A stretch of 9,624 nt of DNA, taken from assembly GCA_013286075.1 (NCBI GenBank), contig JABDGJ010000025.1, forward strand, positions 3,952-13,575, given 5' to 3'. The stretch is from Chlamydiota bacterium. Lineage in GTDB: Bacteria > Chlamydiota > Chlamydiia > Chlamydiales > Parachlamydiaceae. Position numbers and translations under genes: made by a program. This document shows, piece by piece, positions 1-6,859 of the stretch; within the stretch, counting starts at the first letter, position 1, and each line of letters opens with the position of its first letter. The notes under the pieces are model-generated. The model did not search any database. It was not told the origin of the DNA and saw only the letters and a list, made by a program, of their open reading frames with translations.

Positions 1-2
1 GA

Positions 3-563
3 AAAGAAACGGTCCCATTTGCCGCTGAATTGGCAAAGATATCGAACATTGTCTACAAAGAATATCCTTATCTCTATGATGTCGAAGATGACGAAGAGTT
101 CTATCTCTCAAAATTTTGTCATTCATCTGAAGTTAAATTATGCTTGGGATATGATGGCAATGATCTAATTGGATATGCCATTGGAGTTCCTCTAAAAGAT
201 TATTCTCCCGCCTTTCAACAACCTTTTATTGATGCCGATTTGGATGTGGGAGAATATTTCTATTTGGGGGAAATCGCTCTTCTTCCAAACTATCGAAAGA
301 AAAAAATTGGAAAAGGGATGTTATTGCAAATTGAGCAGTTGGTAAAAAAGGATGCAAAGTATTCTAACATATGTCTAGCACACATTGACGAAAACCAAAT
401 TCAAGAAAAAAAACCTCCCTATTACAGCTCTTTGTCGACATTTTGGATACAGGTTGGTTATCAGAAATACCCACATCTTGCCATAACAGGAATGAAATGG
501 AAAAATGTAGGGGAACCGAACGTCTCTGATCATACTCTCATTTATTGGATCAAGTCTTTGTGA
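3..563 (+). CDS. GNAT-family N-acetyltransferase, 5' end outside the window
   Basis: Predicted acetyl-CoA-dependent N-acetyltransferase, probably cytoplasmic. The reading frame is open from the first bases of the window, and the residues before the TTG at 30 (KETVPFAAELAKIS) look like normal coding sequence. I therefore treat the gene as cut by the window edge and not as starting at 30. Seen: an 'EYPYLYDVEDDEEFYL' segment near the N-terminus, the strand-4 region 'FYLGEIALLPNYR', and then the acetyl-CoA pyrophosphate loop 'RKKKIGKG' (consensus Q/R-x-x-G-x-G/A). The C-terminal 'FWIQVGYQKYP' and 'WKNVG...IYWIK' match a GNAT subgroup I recall from Legionella and environmental chlamydiae. No transmembrane segment is visible. 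Its stop overlaps the GTG of the downstream amine oxidase, which suggests co-translation. The substrate cannot be read from sequence. Family is confident, function is not. Confidence 0.82.
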   Translation, partial: KETVPFAAELAKISNIVYKEYPYLYDVEDDEEFYLSKFCHSSEVKLCLGYDGNDLIGYAIGVPLKDYSPAFQQPFIDADLDVGEYFYLGEIALLPNYRKKKIGKGMLLQIEQLVKKDAKYSNICLAHIDENQIQEKKPPYYSSLSTFWIQVGYQKYPHLAITGMKWKNVGEPNVSDHTLIYWIKSL

Positions 564-2023
564 AATATCTACGATTGTTTGTTTTCTTAGCTTTTTTTCA
601 GATTTTCGCAAATACAGTACAAGCTGAGTCATTTGCTCCTAGAATTGTGATCATAGGAGCAGGGCTTTCTGGTTTGACAACTGCTTATCGTTTACAAACG
701 TATGGTTACGCGGTTCATATTTACGAAGCGCGTAAACGTCCAGGGGGACGGATTCTCACAGCTTATTTTGGCGATTCTCATGAAGAGTTAGGGGGAAAAA
801 ATATTTCTGATGGGGGAGAAGCAGAGAACCTTTGTGCCTTGATAAAAGAGATGGGTCTTTCTATTACAGAAACACCTATTAAATGGAACACAGCAGTTGT
901 TTTTAATCAGACCGTGATTCCATTTTCTGAGATTTTTGAAAATGCACCTCCGCCCAATGAAGTTACTTATGAGTTCATTGAAAGGGAATCATCGCGTGTC
1001 CAAAGCTTAGGTGAGCTTCTCGATCATCTCATCACTGACCGACGCTTGCGTCATTATTTGGAGCTTGCGTTTAGTGGTTGGGAAGGATCATCCACCTTTC
1101 AACTTTCTTCGTATTATTTTCAATTTGCTTTTTGGGATATTTACCAACGAATGTATGAAAATAGTCAGCTATCTGCAAGAGATGAAAATCCCATTAAAAT
1201 AACTAAAACGATCGAAGGGGGAAATAGTTGTCTTATTGAATCTTTAGTTAACGCAATTTCTACCCCTATTCATTATGGACAGGTATTGGAAAAAATTGCG
1301 TTAAGTAAAAACGGTTCCATTGAATTGCATTTTGACTCCGGTGCTATCGTAGAAGCTGATTATCTTATATTGACGTTGCCTTGTTCTACTTTGCGTGATG
1401 TATATATTGGGGAAAATATCATTCCTTTTGACCAACTGAAAGCCATTCATGAATTGCAATATGGGACCAATGCCAAACTCCTATTACCTGTCCAAATTGA
1501 TACTAAAAATATGCCTAAAAGTATTTTTACAGATATAACGTGCACTTGGTTCAATGCTGATAAGAGTGTAATGACATGGTACTATGGGGGTGAAAGAGGA
1601 ATTTTTGATGACTTTTCTACCGAAAGTCTTGTGCAGGTACTGCAAGCCAATCTTCCTTCTATTTATAAGGCTTATCCAACAATTCAGTTTCCAAAAGGAA
1701 TAACACCAACACCCAAAAAAGATGAGCTCAACGTTTCTTATAACCAACCTGTTGGAGTGAGCTGGGTCCAAGATCCCTTTTCAAAGGGAAGTTATTCAAA
1801 TTTTGGAGTTGATCAGCTCGAGTTTTTTAATGAAATGATTGAAATAGAAGGCGAAACAGTGCGAAAAGTATTTCGCCCGATCAATAACCGCATTTTTTTT
1901 GCCGGAGAACACACTGCACTTATATTCTATGCTACCATGGAAGGAGCTGTAGAATCGGGAGAAAAAGCGGCTCGTATGCTGAACGCCCTAAAGAAAAGAG
2001 ACCATATCCTAACGAATGAATAA
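560..2023 (+). CDS. Exported FAD-dependent amine oxidase (flavin monoamine/polyamine oxidase family)
   Basis: Predicted flavoenzyme oxidising a primary or secondary amine to imine/aldehyde with release of hydrogen peroxide. I chose the GTG at 560 over the TTG at 545. It forms a 4-base GTGA overlap with the upstream stop and gives a clean signal peptide (MKYLRLFVFLAFFQIFANTVQA, cut near residue 22). With that start (487 aa), the dinucleotide loop GAGLSG is at 33-38, the ribose-binding 'YEARKRPGGR' at 55-64, a lysine at the flavin-facing position ('GTNAKLLL', about K306), and the C-terminal FAD signature 'FFAGEHT...ATMEGAVESG' at about 446-467. The segment 'WVQDPFSKGSYSNFG' replaces the 'SGGC' of monoamine oxidases A/B, so FAD should be non-covalent. 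No C-terminal anchor is present. No twin-arginine motif is seen, so how a flavin protein is exported is unclear, and an inner-membrane anchor is possible. A terminator follows at 2132. Confidence 0.88.
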   Translation: MKYLRLFVFLAFFQIFANTVQAESFAPRIVIIGAGLSGLTTAYRLQTYGYAVHIYEARKRPGGRILTAYFGDSHEELGGKNISDGGEAENLCALIKEMGLSITETPIKWNTAVVFNQTVIPFSEIFENAPPPNEVTYEFIERESSRVQSLGELLDHLITDRRLRHYLELAFSGWEGSSTFQLSSYYFQFAFWDIYQRMYENSQLSARDENPIKITKTIEGGNSCLIESLVNAISTPIHYGQVLEKIALSKNGSIELHFDSGAIVEADYLILTLPCSTLRDVYIGENIIPFDQLKAIHELQYGTNAKLLLPVQIDTKNMPKSIFTDITCTWFNADKSVMTWYYGGERGIFDDFSTESLVQVLQANLPSIYKAYPTIQFPKGITPTPKKDELNVSYNQPVGVSWVQDPFSKGSYSNFGVDQLEFFNEMIEIEGETVRKVFRPINNRIFFAGEHTALIFYATMEGAVESGEKAARMLNALKKRDHILTNE

Positions 2024-2032
2024 CTTCTTACA

Positions 2033-2079
2033 CTGCGCAAAAATGTTGCAGCCCCGTAGGGCTTGCAATATCTGCGCAA
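2033..2079. repeat. TGCGCA-bounded hairpin after the amine oxidase gene
   Basis: The self-complementary hexamer TGCGCA occurs at 2034-2039 and again at 2073-2078. It brackets an inner stem TTGCAGCCC (2046-2054) / GGGC-T-TGCAA (2059-2068), which has 9 pairs, one bulged T and a CGTA loop. The structure starts 10 bases after the stop codon but has no T-run behind it, so it is not a typical intrinsic terminator. The 12-mer AATATCTGCGCA at 2067-2078 recurs exactly at 7357-7368. It may be a transcript-end stabiliser or a small dispersed repeat. Confidence 0.5.
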
Positions 2080-2131
2080 TGAGAATCCCTGCATTCAAGT
2101 TTGTTTGTAATAAATAACTATTGAAATTTCA

Positions 2132-2170
2132 ATTATCCTTTCTAAACTTAGGGATAATAAATTTTTTTTT
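2132..2170 (+). terminator. Intrinsic terminator of the GNAT-amine oxidase pair
   Basis: ATTATCCTT (2132-2140) pairs with AGGGATAAT in the right arm (2150-2158), giving 9 pairs including one G-U and a 9-base loop. After AAA there is a run of nine T at 2162-2170. This geometry is typical of Rho-independent termination. The stem is AT-rich, so efficiency is uncertain. Confidence 0.6.
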
Positions 2171-2197
2171 AATAAAATCATTGTTTTTCTGTATAGA
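2169..2197 (+). promoter_or_regulatory. Weak candidate sigma-70-type promoter for the antiporter gene
   Basis: TTAATA (2169-2174) and TATAGA (2192-2197) are separated by 17 bases, and each matches 4 of 6 consensus positions. It lies just after the terminator and about 50 bases before the antiporter start. In sequence this AT-rich such matches arise often by chance. Confidence 0.28.
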
Positions 2198-2247
2198 CTT
2201 AATTTCAAACACATGGCATAAACAATAATATTTAAGTTGTGAGAGCC

Positions 2248-3942
2248 ATGTTTCCTGAAGATTTTCATTTACAACTTGTCATTATTCTTACCCTAGGCTT
2301 TAGTCTAGCGAGTTTTTTGGGCTATGTGGCACAAGCTCTGACTCTGTCCCCTATCTTAGGATATTTATTTGCCGGTTTTCTCATCGGTCCTTATTCACCA
2401 GGATATATAGCAGACTTGAAATTGTCAGAACAATTGGCTGAAGTAGGTGTCATGCTCATGATGTTTGGGGTCGGCTTACACTTTAAATGGCAAGATTTGG
2501 TCAATGTAAAAAATATTGCCGTCCCAGGTGCTTTTGGACAAACCTTTGTCGCGACAGTTTTATCCGCTATCATATACCATTTATTTGGGGGAGAATGGGC
2601 GACTGGAATTATATTGGGATTGGCTATTGGTGTTGCTAGCACAGTCGTATTGATACGGGTCTTATCAGACCGAAACCTCATACACACAAAAGAGGGTCAT
2701 ATAGCAATAGGATGGCTCATTGTGGAAGATATTCTGACTGTGGTTGTTCTTATTTTACTTCCTACTATTGTCGCATTTTTATTGGGGCAGCCTATCTCTT
2801 TTCAGGAAATTTTTGTAGCTTTGTTTTTCGTTTTTTTCAAATTATCAGCACTTACTTTGTTTATGTTCACATTAGGAAGAAAAATTGCTTCCTTTATGTT
2901 ATTAAAAATAGCCAAGACACGTTCTCCAGAGCTATTTATTTTGACGGTTTTGGCGCTCATTTTCTTTATTGCAACCTCTTCCGCATTGGTTTTTGGAACT
3001 TCTATTGCCTTAGGAGCATTTATTGCCGGAATGATCATTGGTCAAACAGATGTAAGCCATCAAGCTTCCGCCTATGCTTCCCCATTAAAAGATTCGTTTG
3101 TTGTGATTTTTTTTCTCACAGTTGGGATGTTATTTAATCCTCAGGTGATTGTGGAACATTTTTGGATGTTCTTATCAATCTTAGGCATTATTTTAGTCAT
3201 TAAGCCTCTTGTTGCTTTTTTCATTGGGATTGTATTAGGGTACCCCGCTTCTATTGCTATTTCTATTGCTATTGCATTGGCGCAAATTGGGGAATTTTCT
3301 TTTATTTTGGCTGAAGAAGCTGCAAAATATCATCTATTTCCAGATGAAAGTTTTGATATTGTTATTGCTTGCGCTTTCATTTCAATTGCCATTAACCCCT
3401 CTTTATTTAAGCTCATGCTTCGAGTTCGGTCCCGTCTTCCTAGATATGATTCTCCTCAGTCGCTAGTCAGAGTGAGAAAATCGGAAGAGCTTACGGCTGT
3501 CGTCATTGGGTTTGGAATTATTGGGGAAAAAATAGTGAGGATGTTGGAAAGACGCGGATATCGGACAGTAATCATTGACGACAATATGGAAAAAATCACC
3601 CGTTTACTCAAAGAAGATCGAGAGGCAATTTTTGGAGAGGCTTCCTTTCCGAATATGTTAACGCATGTGAACTCTGCATCTATTCTTGTGATTACAATCC
3701 CAGATATGGCAACAAGTATACACATTATTCGTTATGCACAACAACTACACCCCAATATCATGATTATCGCCAGAGCAAAATCAGAAGAAGACGAACGATT
3801 GTTCCGAGAGCTTGGCGTACATTTGATTTGTTGTGAAGATGAGGAAATGAATCATGCCTTTCAAAGGTTAATTTTTGAACTTCCTAAAATGTATACCGAA
3901 TATCATAAACAAAAAAAATCTACATTTGCACTAGTTTCTTAA
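2248..3942 (+). CDS. ybaL: YbaL-type cation:proton antiporter (CPA2/Kef family) with C-terminal RCK domain
   Basis: Predicted inner-membrane monovalent cation (probably K+)/H+ antiporter used in pH or electrophile stress. The ATG at 2248 gives 564 aa, and a GTG at 2239 in the same frame is the alternative. Neither start has a strong ribosome site. Residues about 10-390 form the Na+/H+ exchanger core of some 12-13 hydrophobic helices. Conserved stretches 'SPILGYLFAGFLIGP', 'GVMLMMFGVGLHF' and 'GWLIVEDILTVVVLILLP' closely resemble what I recall of E. coli YbaL. The acidic pair in 'IVEDI' (about E160-D161) is the expected transport site. Residues about 416-535 form an RCK/TrkA-N regulatory domain with nucleotide loop GFGIIG (about 421-426) and the acidic end of strand 2 ('VIIDD'). 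No TrkA-C domain follows, and the total length fits YbaL (558 aa) better than KefB/KefC (about 600-620 aa). The AGCS symporter follows 75 bases later, so co-transcription is possible. Confidence 0.9.
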   Translation: MFPEDFHLQLVIILTLGFSLASFLGYVAQALTLSPILGYLFAGFLIGPYSPGYIADLKLSEQLAEVGVMLMMFGVGLHFKWQDLVNVKNIAVPGAFGQTFVATVLSAIIYHLFGGEWATGIILGLAIGVASTVVLIRVLSDRNLIHTKEGHIAIGWLIVEDILTVVVLILLPTIVAFLLGQPISFQEIFVALFFVFFKLSALTLFMFTLGRKIASFMLLKIAKTRSPELFILTVLALIFFIATSSALVFGTSIALGAFIAGMIIGQTDVSHQASAYASPLKDSFVVIFFLTVGMLFNPQVIVEHFWMFLSILGIILVIKPLVAFFIGIVLGYPASIAISIAIALAQIGEFSFILAEEAAKYHLFPDESFDIVIACAFISIAINPSLFKLMLRVRSRLPRYDSPQSLVRVRKSEELTAVVIGFGIIGEKIVRMLERRGYRTVIIDDNMEKITRLLKEDREAIFGEASFPNMLTHVNSASILVITIPDMATSIHIIRYAQQLHPNIMIIARAKSEEDERLFRELGVHLICCEDEEMNHAFQRLIFELPKMYTEYHKQKKSTFALVS

Positions 3943-3981
3943 TAATAAAAAACTGGTTCTTTTAGGCAAATTAATATAGCA

Positions 3982-4009
3982 TCCCTACACAATCTATAAG
4001 AAATAGGGA
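3982..4009 (+). promoter_or_regulatory. Small hairpin that would pair the symporter Shine-Dalgarno
   Basis: TCCCTA (3982-3987) is an exact complement of TAGGGA (4004-4009), which contains the likely Shine-Dalgarno AGGGA eight bases before the ATG at 4018. The stem is only 6 bp with a 16-base loop. Competing with this, TTAATA (3971-3976) and TATAAG (3995-4000), 18 bases apart, resemble a promoter whose transcript would start too late to contain the left arm. Either reading is weak. Confidence 0.22.
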
Positions 4010-4017
4010 ATAATACA

Positions 4018-5379
4018 ATGATTTTTTATATAAAAAATTTACTGGCCCAATGTAATGAAGCGTTTACATTTTGTGTTATTTTTCCACTGATTCTTCTATT
4101 GGGTATGTATTTGACCATTACTCTTCGTTGTGTGCAGATATCCAAGCTAAAGATGAGTTTTTGTTGGCTATTAAAAAAAGAAGCAAAAAGCCAAGGCAAT
4201 ATTAGCCACTACCAAGCAATGGCATCGGTTTTAGCTGGAAATTTTGGGACGGGAAATATTTCTGGAATGGCAGTAGCTTTATCTACAGGCGGACCTGGGG
4301 CTCTTGTGTGGATGTGGATCATGGCTTTTCTCGGAGCCTCTATTCAATATGCAAGTTGTATACTGGGCGTGAAATATCGAATAAAAAATGAAGAAGGGGA
4401 ATATGTGGGCGGCCCCATGTACTATATTCAATATGGATTGCGCTATAAAAAAATCGCTCGATTATTTGCCTTTTTTACGGTACTAGGAGCTCTCGCTGTA
4501 GGAAATTTCGCACAAGTGAATTCTGTTATTTTGCCTTTGCAAAAGCTGGGCTTTCCTCCTTTTATTTGTGGCATTGTCATTGCGGTTTTTGTTGCTTTAG
4601 TATTGATTGGCGGCATGCAACGAGTGGCACAGCTTGCTTCTTTTATTGTACCGATAAAGGCTGTTTTGTACCTTGGGACTGCCATAGTCATTTTGGCAAT
4701 GCATGCAGATAAAATTATTCCTTCTCTTCATCTAATGTTTGATGCTGCACTACATCCCTATTCTACTATGGGAGGAATAGCAGGATTCACTGTTTCCAAG
4801 GCGATTACTGTGGGGTTTGAAAGAGGGCTTTTTGCTACAGATGCGGGTACGGGAATTGTTCCTATTCTTCAATCAAGCGCTCGCACTTCCAATCCGGTCA
4901 TTGATGGGGTTGTGACCTTAGTAGCCCCCTTTTTAGTGATGCTTGTTTGTACTACAACTGGTCTTGTCCTTTTGGTGACAGGTGTTTGGCAACAAGCAGA
5001 TCTCCAAAGCACGAATATGGTTACACAGGCTTTTCAACAAGGTTTAGGCCATTCATTTGGAGCATATGTCGTTGTTATTGCCTTAATTTTATTTGCTTTT
5101 ACCACGATTTTAGCTTGGGCTTGCTGTGCCGAGAAAGCAATTCGATTTTTATATGGGAGTTTTCCAAGTCACTATTTCAAATATGTGTACATTTTCCTCA
5201 TTCCTTTGGGTAGTATTCTTCACGTCGATTTGATTTGGCAGTTAGCAGACATTTCGATTTCATGCATGCTCATTACTAATCTTATTGGAATTGCCGGTTT
5301 GTCTGGCCAAGTTATTCGAGACACTAAAGAGTATTTCCTCTCACAGAAAGGAGTCGTTTCCCTGAACTCAATTTCTTAA
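4018..5379 (+). CDS. AGCS-family sodium:amino acid (alanine/glycine) symporter
   Basis: Predicted inner-membrane importer that couples Na+ (or H+) to alanine/glycine-type amino acids. The ATG at 4018 has AGGGA eight bases upstream. Its 453 aa fits the family range, slightly short. Family signatures are plain: 'VLAGNFGTGNISGMAVALS' near residue 70, 'GGPGALVWMWI' just after it, 'GGPMYYIQYGL' at about 130-141, 'FERGLFATDAGTGIVPI' at about 268-284, and 'WACCAEKAIRFLYG' near 365. About 10-11 hydrophobic helices are visible, and the first one or two (residues 15-40) match the family's N-terminal helices. The exact substrate cannot be assigned; D-alanine or glycine are equally possible. No terminator is obvious after the stop. 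The next gene, in the same direction, is 124 bases away. Confidence 0.9.
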   Translation: MIFYIKNLLAQCNEAFTFCVIFPLILLLGMYLTITLRCVQISKLKMSFCWLLKKEAKSQGNISHYQAMASVLAGNFGTGNISGMAVALSTGGPGALVWMWIMAFLGASIQYASCILGVKYRIKNEEGEYVGGPMYYIQYGLRYKKIARLFAFFTVLGALAVGNFAQVNSVILPLQKLGFPPFICGIVIAVFVALVLIGGMQRVAQLASFIVPIKAVLYLGTAIVILAMHADKIIPSLHLMFDAALHPYSTMGGIAGFTVSKAITVGFERGLFATDAGTGIVPILQSSARTSNPVIDGVVTLVAPFLVMLVCTTTGLVLLVTGVWQQADLQSTNMVTQAFQQGLGHSFGAYVVVIALILFAFTTILAWACCAEKAIRFLYGSFPSHYFKYVYIFLIPLGSILHVDLIWQLADISISCMLITNLIGIAGLSGQVIRDTKEYFLSQKGVVSLNSIS

Positions 5380-5503
5380 CTCCTTGATTTATTTGCTCTT
5401 CGTGCTTGACATGAATGTCTAATAGTATGAAACTGACGGTATACTTGTTAAACACTAATTTTTGGGTTTTCTTATAAGTAGAACGACCTTCTAGGAGATC
5501 AGC

Positions 5504-5932
5504 ATGGTGATTGAGATTAGCGTGGCAATCATTGCGCTTGCATTCGTCATTTTCGTGGTATACGCAGTCCTTCTAATTAAGGCATTGCGCTCGACGTCTT
5601 TAGCTATTTATAAGACTATTGCCGATAATCGCAAAAGCATAGACACAATTGCACTTCAAGCAGAAAAGATTGCGGAGCATACAAACCAACTGAGTTTTGA
5701 TCTAAAGAAAAAGATGGATACCCTGCACTCGACATTTAATGCCGTTTCCAATGTAGGGGATTTATTAGAAGAAAAAACCGAGACCCTTAAAAAAAAAGTC
5801 CATGACGTGGAAGAAAAGGAAGAAATAGGTCATCCACAAAGAGCATATATCGCTACAGACATAATTACATTGATTCAGGTCGGTATCCACTTATGGCAAA
5901 CAATAAGAAAGGAGAGAAGTGATGGCTCATGA
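5504..5932 (+). CDS. DUF948 (YtxG-like) membrane-anchored coiled-coil protein
   Basis: 142-residue protein with one N-terminal transmembrane helix (about 3-26), then a long charged helical, probably coiled-coil stretch (about 35-107) with regular hydrophobic spacing ('KSIDTIALQAEKIAEHTNQL'), and a short amphipathic C-terminal helix. This is the DUF948 layout. In Bacillus the DUF948 protein YtxG is encoded beside YtxH in a general-stress operon, and here too YtxH-domain genes follow directly, which supports the call. Start: ATG 5504 with AGGAG six bases upstream. The gene overlaps the next by 11 bases. The C-terminal 'VGIHLWQTIRK' resembles the C-terminus of the next protein. Molecular function is unknown; a cell-envelope or stress role is inferred. 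Confidence 0.75.
   Translation: MVIEISVAIIALAFVIFVVYAVLLIKALRSTSLAIYKTIADNRKSIDTIALQAEKIAEHTNQLSFDLKKKMDTLHSTFNAVSNVGDLLEEKTETLKKKVHDVEEKEEIGHPQRAYIATDIITLIQVGIHLWQTIRKERSDGS
5910..5914 (+). promoter_or_regulatory. Shine-Dalgarno that selects ATG 5922
   Basis: AGGAG lies 7 bases before ATG 5922 but only 4 bases before the in-frame GTG at 5919. Spacing favours the ATG. The site lies inside the coding end of the DUF948 gene, fitting coupled translation. Confidence 0.65.
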
Positions 5933-6596
5933 AAATCATTCGCAAGGATTTATTATAGGTGCGGCACTAGGAAGTGTCCTCGGAGGAGTTGCAGCTTTAT
6001 TGCTTGCTCCTAAGTCCGGCAAGAAAATTTGTCGAGATATTTGTGACTATTACTCAAACGTTTCAGAAAAGGCTTGTGATTTAGTTCGGAATGGAAAATC
6101 CGTTATTAAAGAAGGAAAATGTAAAGTATGCGACTGGGGTTCAACGAGCGGGAATAAGGCACATAGTCTGGTCAATTGCCTCTCAAGCTGGTTGAAAAAC
6201 AAAGAAGAATGCCCAGAAGAGTGCTCTACAAAGAATGTATTTATCGGCGGACTTGTGGGAAGTGCAATCGGAGCCACAGCAGGTTTTTTCTTAGCGCCTA
6301 CATCGGGAGAACGACTTCGAAAAGACATTTCCGATCGTTATGAAGAAGTGAGCGATGCAGCAGAGCGGTATTACAAAAAAGGAAAATCATTTGCAAAGCA
6401 AGCACAATCGAAGGCAGATGGATGGCTTGATTTTGCTAAAGAACTGATTGATGAGTACACAGAAGAAGGTGGTGATACGAGTCAGCTTTGGGCAGATAAG
6501 GCAAAAAAAGTCTTGCGAGATGACCGGGCAAAAAAAATTCTCGATTGGGCATCCTTAGGCTATCGGGTTTGGAATAAACTGCAATCTAGACGATAA
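5922..6596 (+). CDS. Tandem YtxH-domain protein with cysteine-rich first half
   Basis: 224-residue protein made of two copies of a YtxH-like unit. Each begins with a glycine/alanine-rich hydrophobic helix ending in the YtxH hallmark: 'GSVLGGVAALLLAPKSG' (about 17-33) and 'GSAIGATAGFFLAPTSG' (about 113-129). Each is followed by a charged amphipathic helix ('YYSNVSEKACDLVRNGKS' against 'RYEEVSDAAERYYKKGKS'), showing an internal duplication of about 95 residues. Unit 1 and the linker hold all eight cysteines (37, 41, 52, 67, 70, 86, 97, 101), including C-x-x-C and C-x-x-x-C pairs; unit 2 has none. The C-terminus 'WASLGYRVWNKLQSRR' resembles that of the DUF948 neighbour. It is probably membrane-associated in the inner membrane, with both helices possibly forming a hairpin. 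YtxH function is not established; in Bacillus it belongs to the stress regulon. Confidence 0.82.
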   Translation: MAHENHSQGFIIGAALGSVLGGVAALLLAPKSGKKICRDICDYYSNVSEKACDLVRNGKSVIKEGKCKVCDWGSTSGNKAHSLVNCLSSWLKNKEECPEECSTKNVFIGGLVGSAIGATAGFFLAPTSGERLRKDISDRYEEVSDAAERYYKKGKSFAKQAQSKADGWLDFAKELIDEYTEEGGDTSQLWADKAKKVLRDDRAKKILDWASLGYRVWNKLQSRR

Positions 6597-6607
6597 ATCT
6601 ATCGATG

Positions 6608-6613
6608 AGGAGG
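6608..6613 (+). promoter_or_regulatory. Strong Shine-Dalgarno of the small YtxH gene
   Basis: A full AGGAGG lies seven bases before ATG 6621. It is the strongest ribosome site in the window and suggests high expression of the small basic protein. Confidence 0.7.
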
Positions 6614-6620
6614 AAAGGGA

Positions 6621-6851
6621 ATGAACAAAAATCATATTCTTGTAGGAATAGCAGGAGGGGTGATTGGGTTTGTAGCGGCGTTACTATTTGCCCCAAAATC
6701 TGGATCGGCTCTAATCAATGATTTTTCTAAATCAGTGCAAAAATCGATTCACAAAATAAAACCTTCGCATTCATCCCACAAGCAACATGCTCGAAAAACA
6801 AAGAAAAAAGGAAAAGCAGTGCGTCGCAAGAAGCTATCTCAGCCTGCTTAG
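6621..6851 (+). CDS. Small YtxH-domain protein with a highly basic tail
   Basis: 76-residue protein. Residues 5-28 form one YtxH helix and signature ('GGVIGFVAALLFAPKSGSAL'). Residues 41-76 form a tail in which 18 of 36 residues are Lys, Arg or His and none is acidic ('RKTKKKGKAVRRKK'). It is the third YtxH unit of the operon, 24 bases after the tandem YtxH gene. The tail recalls bacterial histone-like tails and could bind nucleic acid or acidic phospholipid headgroups at the membrane face; that is inference. The start has a full AGGAGG. Single YtxH proteins are common, but this charge pattern is not part of the family definition I know. Confidence 0.78.
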   Translation: MNKNHILVGIAGGVIGFVAALLFAPKSGSALINDFSKSVQKSIHKIKPSHSSHKQHARKTKKKGKAVRRKKLSQPA

Positions 6852-6859
6852 TTGAATTC

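Noticed and set aside
2121..2132. Perfect 12-base palindrome TTGAAATTTCAA as an operator
   Set aside because: It is composed mostly of A and T in very AT-rich DNA, similar strings occur by chance (for example near 8116), and it abuts a terminator and not a promoter.
2712..3137. 141-codon open frame within the antiporter gene in another frame
   Set aside because: Its translation is rich in Cys, Phe and Tyr, typical of an out-of-frame reading of a membrane protein gene; the antiporter frame has clear family motifs.
5406..5445. TTGACA (5406-5411) and TATACT (5440-5445) as a promoter for the DUF948 operon, plus an AGTAT/ATACT inverted repeat
   Set aside because: The two hexamers are 28 bases apart, far beyond usable spacing. 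No good -10 lies 16-18 bases from TTGACA. The inverted repeat has only 5 pairs.
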